From NCBI RefSeq assembly GCF_039928515.1, contig NZ_JBDSSZ010000332.1: DNA of 60,577 bases; one strand, written 5' to 3'. Made by a program: the position numbers and the translations under genes. Under the pieces are notes generated by a model, which searched no databases, was not told the origin of the DNA, and saw nothing but the letters and a program-made list of their open reading frames with translations. Below are positions 50,723-57,548 of the stretch, in pieces. Each line of letters begins with the position of its first letter. Position 1 is the first letter of the stretch. The DNA is from Capsulimonas sp039928515 (GTDB lineage: Bacteria > Armatimonadota > Armatimonadia > Armatimonadales > Capsulimonadaceae).

Positions 50723-53191
50723 ATGAACGGCAGTCGCACACGACGCTCTTTCCACGCAATCCTCACCGCCATTTCCCTCGCCGCCGTTTGCGCCGCGCTT
50801 TGCCCCTCGATCGGACGCGCCGACGGGCGCGTGGATTCGAATGTCCCGCCGGGCACGCCTCCGGAGATCGCGGCGATCATGCGCAAGGTCCAGGCTGGCA
50901 AGCGGCCGACAGGAGCGGATATCGCGAAGCTGCAAGCCTGGTCGCAAAAGCTTGTGGAGAAGGTGAATGGCCAGGTGGGCAACGGATCGCAGTACCGGCC
51001 TCCCACACGAACGGCGCCCGGCAGCCAGGCGGCGGCGCAGCGGGGCGAGCAGGAAGGAATCCCCTGCACGATCCATGTCTCCGCCAATTACAGCGGGCAT
51101 AGTGAGAATAGCAGCGAAGAATATCAGACGAATTACACAGCCAGGGCGATGCTGTACCCAAGGCTGAACGGAACAGGCGATTACTGGGCGACCATGATGG
51201 ACCCCAACGCCGAGGTCTCCTCGTTCCGGTTCGAGCCGCTCGCGGCCGCCAGCGGCGCGACGATCGCCAAGGCCGGCGGCGGATCGTACCATTTTCGCTC
51301 GAAGGATAACAAGGGAAACGGCTCGGATTCGAAGGGAACGCTTACTCAGGGTATCTTCAGCATGCAGCTGGTGACCACGGGCAAGAGTGACTTACTTTAC
51401 CCATCGGGCGGCGGCGGCGGCGTGGCGAAGGGGACAACCACCACGTATGATAAGGACCGCAGCGTGACTTCTAACGACCCCGGCGGAAGCGGCGGTGGTC
51501 TCTCCGTGCCGTTTGCCGCTGAAAACGTCCTGCTAGGCCCAGGCAAATCCACTCCCATCCCGAAGATGACATTGTCTTACCGGGCGCTCGTCGCCGCCAT
51601 CAAATCGGGAGCGACGGCCACGATCACGGGCAATGAGAATGCCTCGAACTTGTCGGTCGGCGGAATGACTTACAGCGCCCAAAGCTCCATTTCCATCACG
51701 CTTCGTCCCAAGCCGATGGATATTCTCATCGAACCCGTCAACAAACGGCTCTACGAAGCCTGGGAGCCGATGCCGGACGCCACCGACACGAGCCATCCGG
51801 AGCTGTTTGGCGATCCCAAACCTCTCGCAGTGCATATTGTGATGCACGACGCCTCGAAACCGCCGACCGCAAAGAGCGACGGCGGTCTGACGCAGCCGAA
51901 CACTCAGATCGGCGGCCTGATCGACATCTATCTGCATGATGTCAGCGATCAGAAGGGCGTCTGCATGGACTTCCCGGCCGACAGTCCCGCAAAAAAGGGC
52001 CTGTTCTTTCCGGCCGATCAGCCCCCCGGCATTGTCCGCGTGGACGAGCAGCATGTCAAAACCACCAGCGCTACCGCGCGGGAGGCGACAGTGAATGTGT
52101 GCGCCCGCGACACCGGCGCCTACGGCAAGATCGACGCGAAGTGCGAGACGCTGGGCCTGGATTCGAAGTGCGTACGAAACACGGACACGTTTCTGTCGAT
52201 CCCGCTCGACGACGATTTCAACAACATCGCCGACCAATACGAAATCGAGAAAGGCATCTTCGACCGTAAGCTGGGAGCAAACTGGGATGAAGAAGATAAA
52301 CCCGCCGGCTGGAAAACGCCCGGCGACGGCTTTTCGCTTTACGAAGAATACCGGGGGTTTTTGATCGACAATCCGGATCACAGCGAGACATTCCAGCGGC
52401 TGGGCCAGGAAAAGCGCAAGCTGTTCGTCTTCCCCACCGGAGATGACCGGGAAATTTACCGTCAGGGCGCTGACTTATACGCGAACGCTTCGGGCGTCGA
52501 TGTCTACTACGTTCATCAGCGAGCGCGGCTGAAAGATATCGGAGGAACGTTCAATCCACGCTGGATTAACTTCAACACTACGCCTTACAGCACTCCGCAG
52601 GCCGCCGTGTGGATGATGGACCTGCACCTCCCCGACAAGACCGCGTTTACCCGCCCGGTCGCCGGCAGTGACGAAGCTCGACCGCAGTGTCCCATGACGA
52701 CCGACTGCATCGCCATTTCCCGGCCTGCGATCACGCATGAAATCGATGATTGGGCTGGTGTTCTCCCGGCCAACACGCCGATGGAGAGCCTGTTCCCCGA
52801 CGCGCAGCAGGGCTGTACCGACGGTCATATCGATGTCGCCGAGGCCGAAGCGACCATGCAGGCCCGCAAGCCGGCGCTGGTGGACCGGCTCATCCTGTTC
52901 AGCGCGGCCCATGAGCTCGGCCACGCGACCGGCGGCCGGCACCACGGCCTGGATCAGTACCTCGATTACGCCAGTCACAACAACCTCACCAAGAAGCAAA
53001 ACAAAGATGCACAGGAGAAGTGGTACTCCAGCGGCGATCATGACTGCCTGATGCGCTACTGGCACTTCGACACGAATTGGACGGAATTTATGCTGTTCCT
53101 TGCCGGCAAATGGAACCTGCTGACGCCCTCGACGGGCGGCAAGTGGGGATTCTGTTCCGCCGATCTTCCGAACATGCACATGAAGGAATAG
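50723..53191 (+). CDS. Secreted metzincin-type zinc metalloprotease
   Basis: 822 residues from ATG 50723, with GGAGA 6 bases upstream and a signal peptide (MNGSRTRRSFHAILTAISLA, cleavage near GRA-DGR). HELGHATGGRHH at 730-741 contains the full metzincin zinc motif HExxHxxGxxH. A Met-turn-like DCLMRYW follows at 774-780, so the catalytic domain lies at the C-terminus (about 640-822). The long N-terminal part is mostly beta-rich, with a Gly-rich loop near 230 and a calcium-binding-like acidic stretch (LDDDFNNIADQYEI near 495). The domain order (large N-terminal region, protease last) is unusual. It is probably exported and cuts proteins outside the cytoplasm. Confidence 0.82.
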   Translation: MNGSRTRRSFHAILTAISLAAVCAALCPSIGRADGRVDSNVPPGTPPEIAAIMRKVQAGKRPTGADIAKLQAWSQKLVEKVNGQVGNGSQYRPPTRTAPGSQAAAQRGEQEGIPCTIHVSANYSGHSENSSEEYQTNYTARAMLYPRLNGTGDYWATMMDPNAEVSSFRFEPLAAASGATIAKAGGGSYHFRSKDNKGNGSDSKGTLTQGIFSMQLVTTGKSDLLYPSGGGGGVAKGTTTTYDKDRSVTSNDPGGSGGGLSVPFAAENVLLGPGKSTPIPKMTLSYRALVAAIKSGATATITGNENASNLSVGGMTYSAQSSISITLRPKPMDILIEPVNKRLYEAWEPMPDATDTSHPELFGDPKPLAVHIVMHDASKPPTAKSDGGLTQPNTQIGGLIDIYLHDVSDQKGVCMDFPADSPAKKGLFFPADQPPGIVRVDEQHVKTTSATAREATVNVCARDTGAYGKIDAKCETLGLDSKCVRNTDTFLSIPLDDDFNNIADQYEIEKGIFDRKLGANWDEEDKPAGWKTPGDGFSLYEEYRGFLIDNPDHSETFQRLGQEKRKLFVFPTGDDREIYRQGADLYANASGVDVYYVHQRARLKDIGGTFNPRWINFNTTPYSTPQAAVWMMDLHLPDKTAFTRPVAGSDEARPQCPMTTDCIAISRPAITHEIDDWAGVLPANTPMESLFPDAQQGCTDGHIDVAEAEATMQARKPALVDRLILFSAAHELGHATGGRHHGLDQYLDYASHNNLTKKQNKDAQEKWYSSGDHDCLMRYWHFDTNWTEFMLFLAGKWNLLTPSTGGKWGFCSADLPNMHMKE

Positions 53192-53207
53192 CCTTTCTCG
53201 CTCGCTT

Positions 53208-53360
53208 CCCACAGCTAAAGCAGTGGTCTAATCAGAGGGAAGCCAGCTTAAGCAGGCTGCCAGATAAGGATCGGAGAAGATGGGCATTCGCCACAATCCG
53301 AAATCCAGCAGTCGGCTTCAGCCGCCTTACCCCTGATTAGACCACTGCTTTAGCTGTGGG
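53208..53360. repeat. Family E interrupted inverted repeat with perfect 28-bp ends
   Basis: 53208-53235 and 53333-53360 are exact inverted copies (28 bp), and weaker complementarity continues inward for about 25 bp on each side. The core AGCTAAAGCAG is shared with the element at 48405-48551. It lies between the protease gene and YcxB copy 2, both on the plus strand, and accounts for most of that 230-bp gap. Confidence 0.85.
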
Positions 53361-53422
53361 CATAGGAAGGCGATCGTTTAACAATTATCAGTCATACTTG
53401 GAATAGGGCAGTGTCGAGAGAT

Positions 53423-54064
53423 ATGGAACAGACGTATACGCTGGAGGTGAATGACTACCTTCAGTTCCAGGCGTTTCTGCGCAAACGCAACCCAAAATAC
53501 TCACATCAGCGATATCTGTTGATGCTCGTCGCCCCAGGACTCGTCGCGGTCGCCACCAGCTTGCTGCGGCTTCCCTGGGAAGCCATCCTTCTCTTCACCG
53601 CTCTTGCCGCCGCGCTCTGGATCCCGTATCTTCTCTGGGCCTTCCGTAAAACGATGTCGAACCAGCTCAAGCTCACCATCGGGGCGAGAGGCTTGTTCAC
53701 CGCCGTGATCGACCCAACCCGACTGAGCATCGAAGGTCCAATCCACGAGATGCGCACTCGCTGGGAGAAAATTATCGAGATCACGGAGTCCGAGCATCAG
53801 CTGGTGTTTTTATACAGTCCGGCTTACGGGAGCATGATCCCCAAAGCCGCCTTCCGCGACGCCGAACATGCCCACGAGTTCCTGGAAACCGCCCGCGCCT
53901 ACCAGAACGGAATGCTGAGTGACGCGCCCACATCCACCGCCTGGCCTCCGCCGCCCCGGCGCATGGATAAATCAGGTAACATGATATCATGGAGCAAACC
54001 TATCGCATGGATCTCAAGGATTACCTTGCGTTCTATGTTTACTATTTCCAACAGAAGCCGCTGA
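53423..54064 (+). CDS. YcxB-like membrane protein, copy 2, with run-on C-terminus
   Basis: 213 residues from ATG 53423 (MEQTYTLEVNDYLQFQAFL). It has two membrane helices at about 33-75, then the beta domain with RWEKIIEITES and MIPKAAFRDAEHAHEF, a helix, and AWPPPPRRM. In copy 1 the stop follows at this point (ATG AGA TAA). Here one base is missing (ATG GAT AAA), so the frame runs on for about 33 extra residues and overlaps the next gene, in a different frame, by 76 bases. The extra tail (WSKPIAWISRITLRSMFTIS) is an accidental translation of the neighbour's 5' end. Confidence 0.78.
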   Translation: MEQTYTLEVNDYLQFQAFLRKRNPKYSHQRYLLMLVAPGLVAVATSLLRLPWEAILLFTALAAALWIPYLLWAFRKTMSNQLKLTIGARGLFTAVIDPTRLSIEGPIHEMRTRWEKIIEITESEHQLVFLYSPAYGSMIPKAAFRDAEHAHEFLETARAYQNGMLSDAPTSTAWPPPPRRMDKSGNMISWSKPIAWISRITLRSMFTISNRSR

Positions 54065-54552
54065 AGATTGCTTTCTGGCTGCTGGTGATTTTGCTCATGC
54101 CGGCGCCGCTCATTATCCCGGCGCTTACCCACACCCATGCGCCGCTGCCGCGCGCGCTTGCCATCTGGGCGATGTTCTCGCTGGTTATCTTATGCGCTTT
54201 GGTGTTTGTCCTGTTAGTAGTTATGGTCCTCTCCGTAAAGCAGCGCCCCGGTACGCTGGGCCTGTTCACCACGACCATCACGCCGACGATGCTGATCGAG
54301 ACCAACTCGGCGTATGAGACGCAGTTTCGCTGGGAAAAGATCATTCAAATCACGGAGAATTCCCGTTATTTGATATTTCTGATCTCTGCCAACGCCGGCT
54401 GCATGATCCCCAAACGCTCCTTCCGCGACGCCGAACACGCCCGCGCTTTTCTAGAGACGGCCCGTTCCTATCAAAATGGAATCGCCAGCCCAAACGCTCC
54501 AACGGCAGACGACTGGCCGCCGGCGCCGCAGCGCAGGAGAGTCGACTCTTGA
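53989..54552 (+). CDS. YcxB-like membrane protein, copy 3
   Basis: 187 residues from ATG 53989. The N-terminus MEQTYRMDLKDYLAFYVYYF is followed by two long hydrophobic helices (about 27-48 and 58-84). The beta domain has FRWEKIIQITENSRYLIF, and the MIPKRSFRDAEHARAF motif and tail helix follow. The terminal proline motif is degenerate (DDWPPAPQRRR). The start lies inside the run-on end of copy 2, and the stop overlaps the TTG start of the next gene by four bases (TTGA), so the three genes are translationally linked. Confidence 0.8.
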   Translation: MEQTYRMDLKDYLAFYVYYFQQKPLKIAFWLLVILLMPAPLIIPALTHTHAPLPRALAIWAMFSLVILCALVFVLLVVMVLSVKQRPGTLGLFTTTITPTMLIETNSAYETQFRWEKIIQITENSRYLIFLISANAGCMIPKRSFRDAEHARAFLETARSYQNGIASPNAPTADDWPPAPQRRRVDS

Positions 54553-55178
54553 GCGAAAGTCCGCCCGAGCAGAAGACAATCGAAGAACAGGTCAGCGCTC
54601 TGGCGGCGCGGCTGGATCACGTGCAGCAGGTTTCGACGCTGAACTCGAAGATCGCCAAGCTGAAATTTTATCGCGATGAAGATGCGCGCGAATGGGCGCT
54701 GCTTTCCAACCGCGTGAACGCCTATGTCACCTCCCAATCGTTCCTCGTCTCGGCCACGGTGCTCGCTCTGGCGAACTCCACGCCGCACGGCCACCTCTTT
54801 CGTCTGGTGTTTCCCTTGATCCTCGGCGCCATTGGCCTGGCGACATCCGTGCTCGCCTATCAAGGCGTCACAAGCGCCATGGACGTCATTCGACTCTGGC
54901 GCGACAAATGCGCCGCCCTATCCTCCGCCGACTCGCACGAAGACGCCCTCGACGATTACTACGTCGTGCGTGGTCGGCCCTACAACTGGCTGCGCGCCAT
55001 CAACCAGAACCTCTTCGCCCGCTTCCAGCGCCAGATCGTCGATCCCCAGATCGACGAGATCCACGTCCGCAGCCTCAAATTCGCCCTGCTCACCCCCTGG
55101 ATCTTCGGGACCGCCTGGGTCGTGTTCGGCGTGCTGGAAGTCTACTTCTACTTCCTCACAGGGTCTCGGCGCACGTAG
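54549..55178 (+). CDS. Membrane protein with N-terminal coiled coil, unknown family
   Basis: 209 residues from TTG 54549, sharing TTGA with the stop of YcxB copy 3. An N-terminal predicted coiled coil (IEEQVSALAARLDHVQQVST) and a charged region precede hydrophobic helices at about 62-108. A soluble stretch with YYVVRGRPYNWLRAINQNLF follows, then a final membrane helix at about 177-203. It is not a YcxB homologue. Its coupling to the array suggests it works with the neighbouring YcxB-like proteins, perhaps as a partner in a membrane complex; this is inference. Confidence 0.7.
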   Translation: MSESPPEQKTIEEQVSALAARLDHVQQVSTLNSKIAKLKFYRDEDAREWALLSNRVNAYVTSQSFLVSATVLALANSTPHGHLFRLVFPLILGAIGLATSVLAYQGVTSAMDVIRLWRDKCAALSSADSHEDALDDYYVVRGRPYNWLRAINQNLFARFQRQIVDPQIDEIHVRSLKFALLTPWIFGTAWVVFGVLEVYFYFLTGSRRT

Positions 55179-55221
55179 GTTTATCCCCTAGCCCGCCACA
55201 TATATCAGGTACCATCACAAC

Positions 55222-55776
55222 ATGGAACAAGCCTTTCGCGTGGAGATCAAGGATTACCTTCAGATCAATACTTATCTCGTCAATCGCAGCCCCCGCTGGA
55301 AGTTTATTCGTATCGTTCGGCGTAGTCTCATGCCGCTGATCGCCGCTGGCGTTTGCTTTTTCGATCAAATCCCCCTATTGTTCGCGATCCCCATCGTCGC
55401 TGTTGTCGGAGCGATTTCGTATTTGCTCCAGACGAATGTCATCTACCAGGGATTCAAAAACGGCTATGCGACCGATATGACGGGGGTCTGCACGATTTCC
55501 ATCACGCCAGAGGAATTTCGCTTTCAAAATCCGACTTACGCGATCAGCGCCCGCTGGGAGAAGATGACTGACGTGACGCAAAGTCCTCGGCACCTCATCT
55601 TTATGCTGCTTCCGCTCCGCAGCTTCGTGATTCCCAAGACAGCGTTTGCAGACGAGGAGCACGCACGCGCGTTTTTCAATACGGCGCTGGCATATCAGGC
55701 GGGAACGCACACGGACCATATTGACACTCCCGGAACCACCGCGTGGCCCCCGCCGCCGGATCGAAGGAGATTGTAA
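55222..55776 (+). CDS. YcxB-like membrane protein, copy 4
   Basis: 184 residues from ATG 55222; the upstream ATCAGGTACCAT matches the spacer before copy 3. It has MEQAFRVEIKDYLQINTYLV, two membrane helices (about 34-70), a beta domain with ARWEKMTDVTQSPRHLIFML, then VIPKTAFADEEHARAF and the tail AWPPPPDRRRL. The organisation is typical of the array; the role is unknown. Confidence 0.82.
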   Translation: MEQAFRVEIKDYLQINTYLVNRSPRWKFIRIVRRSLMPLIAAGVCFFDQIPLLFAIPIVAVVGAISYLLQTNVIYQGFKNGYATDMTGVCTISITPEEFRFQNPTYAISARWEKMTDVTQSPRHLIFMLLPLRSFVIPKTAFADEEHARAFFNTALAYQAGTHTDHIDTPGTTAWPPPPDRRRL

Positions 55777-55785
55777 GGCCGCTTC

Positions 55786-56334
55786 ATGACGCACAATTAT
55801 CGGTTAGAGTTAGACGACTATCTCAAATTCCATAAAATTTTGCTTTCGCGATTGCCTTGGTATCAGCGCTTCCATGGTCTCGTGATTTTTTTCCCCGTCG
55901 TGGTCGCCATTATCCTCGCCATCGCGCATTGCCCATTGGGCAAATCACTCGGGATCATTTTCATTTCGGCGCAATGCTGGGCTGGCTTAGTGAGGGGCTT
56001 TGAGCGAGCAGGCATGATTTCGTCGATCAAGAACAGTCCAGGCGCCATCGGAGACTTCGCCGTCACGATAAGTTCGGAAGCGATTGCAATCCGAGAACTT
56101 CGGTTCACGACAAATACGCCATGGAGTTCGCTGACGGAAATCACGCAAAGCCAGAACTATCTGGTGTTCATGTGGGCGCCCACGCAGGGCTTCATCATTC
56201 CCAAGGCTTCCTTTGGCGATCCATCGCTCATGGACGAGTTCCTGGAAGCCGCCCGCTCCTACCGACGAGGGGAAGATCCCAAGCGTCCGATCGCGACACA
56301 AACATGGCCCCCGCCGCCGAGCCGGATAGGATAG
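55786..56334 (+). CDS. YcxB-like membrane protein, copy 5
   Basis: 182 residues, 9 bases after copy 4. It is the most diverged member: it begins MTHNYRLELDDYLKFHKILL, and RWEK is replaced by PWSSLTEITQSQNYLVFM. FIIPKASFGD and the tail TWPPPPSRIG are retained. Two membrane helices lie at about 32-70. It ends the array; a terminator for the convergent prepilin gene follows. Confidence 0.8.
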   Translation: MTHNYRLELDDYLKFHKILLSRLPWYQRFHGLVIFFPVVVAIILAIAHCPLGKSLGIIFISAQCWAGLVRGFERAGMISSIKNSPGAIGDFAVTISSEAIAIRELRFTTNTPWSSLTEITQSQNYLVFMWAPTQGFIIPKASFGDPSLMDEFLEAARSYRRGEDPKRPIATQTWPPPPSRIG

Positions 56335-56354
56335 AACGGAATAGGGAATGACAA

Positions 56355-56397
56355 AGCGCCCCACCGCCAAACTCCAAGGAGACGGCGATGGGGCGCT
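56355..56397 (-). terminator. Hairpin terminator after the minus-strand prepilin gene
   Basis: A GC-rich stem (56355-56368 with 56384-56397, one mismatch) is followed, on the minus strand, by TTTGTC. It lies between the convergent ends of YcxB copy 5 and the prepilin gene. Confidence 0.6.
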
Positions 56398-56418
56398 GAC
56401 TGCGTGTGGGGACGCGCG

Positions 56419-57204
56419 CTATTTGTATTTGGCGCTCAGAAGCGCGAGGGCTTTGGTGGCGCCGGCGGAGTAGCCGTTGCAGTTGAACTCGTCGCTGGAC
56501 GCGACGCCGGCGGCGCAGGTTGAGTCGGTGGGGGTATCGCCGAATTTGCCCCACATGCTTGGGACGCCGTTCGCGCCGGCGGTGCTCTCCGGGCGCACGC
56601 TCTTCACATGGCCGTCGCAGAACAGGGCGTTCATCGCGCCGGTGTGGCCCGCAAAGCCCTGGATCTGGAACTGCGTGCCGTTCCAGTCATCCCACGCTAG
56701 GTTGGTCTCGTTCAAGCTGGCGGCTTGGCGGCATTCGGCAACCATGATCTTCGCCGCCGGCTCCTGGAGCCACGCGATGGAGTGCGGGGCGCCAAACGAA
56801 CCGCTGAAGAGCTGGTAGGGCGTGGAGTAAGACGCCGGGATAACCGGGAGGTCATCGGGGATCTGACCCCGGTTGCCGTAGCCGATGGCCGACTGGTTCA
56901 GGGGGTTGCTCGGGCAGGCGAACACACCGACGCTCTTAGTGTACGGATACAGGCCGTAGAACATGTTAACTTGACGGCCCTCGATCGTGGTCGTGCCGCC
57001 GAATGGATAGTTTTCGTCGTTGTCCTGAATGTACTGCATCATCGCCAGACCGATCTGCTTGAGATTGGAGGCGCAGGACGCCTGACGCGCCTTTTCCCGC
57101 GCTTTGGCGAAAACGGGGAAGAGGATCGCAGCAAGGATTGCAATGATTGCTATGACTACGAGCAGTTCGATGAGCGTAAAGCCTTGTTGACGATGTGTTG
57201 ACAT
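56419..57204 (-). CDS. DUF1559-type prepilin-like protein
   Basis: 261 residues from ATG 57204, with AGGAAAG upstream. The leader MSTHRQQG precedes FTLIELLVVIA (Glu at +5) and the long hydrophobic helix ending FPVFAKAREKAR. The exported part has ASCASNLKQIGLAMMQY and, near residue 205, ALFCDGHVKSVRPE, the H-X9-DG motif of the DUF1559 group. A Cys-containing tail (STCAAGVAS, then EFNCNGYSAG) could form a disulphide. It is the third prepilin-type protein in the window and again lacks nearby assembly genes. Confidence 0.88.
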   Translation of the reverse strand: MSTHRQQGFTLIELLVVIAIIAILAAILFPVFAKAREKARQASCASNLKQIGLAMMQYIQDNDENYPFGGTTTIEGRQVNMFYGLYPYTKSVGVFACPSNPLNQSAIGYGNRGQIPDDLPVIPASYSTPYQLFSGSFGAPHSIAWLQEPAAKIMVAECRQAASLNETNLAWDDWNGTQFQIQGFAGHTGAMNALFCDGHVKSVRPESTAGANGVPSMWGKFGDTPTDSTCAAGVASSDEFNCNGYSAGATKALALLSAKYK

Positions 57205-57360
57205 AAGTTCTTTCCTCTGGGTTTTCGTTGGGAGTGTATGATAAGTACTCTCACAAGTATATCACCGCCTCCTGCGGCCCACAAGTGCGAATCTGGCTGG
57301 TTTATTGATGGATACTCATGCAGTTTGGCCCCTGCCTAATCCTGGGGAGAGCAGGAACGG

Positions 57361-57532
57361 CCCCCTGCCCCCAATCCTGGGGGAGGAATCAAGAATCCCC
57401 CTGGCCCCCAAAGGGGTAAAAGCTCATATCCGTCCACGTGACAAATCTTTGCCACGCAAACGTTGTTATGGTTTACACCCCTTGTGGGGGCCGGGGGGCA
57501 TCTTCTCCTCCTCCAGGATTGGGGGGCAGGGG
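57361..57532. repeat. Family D interrupted inverted repeat
   Basis: 57361-57419 and 57471-57532 are inverted copies (about 85%) across a ~51-bp spacer. Conserved blocks are CCCCCTGCCCCCAATCCTGG, GGAGGA, ATCCCCCTGGCCCCCA and AAGGGGT. The right arm and part of the spacer also occur at 29650-29740. It lies between the prepilin and fucosidase genes, both on the minus strand. Confidence 0.8.
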
Positions 57533-57548
57533 GGGCCGAATCGTATGC

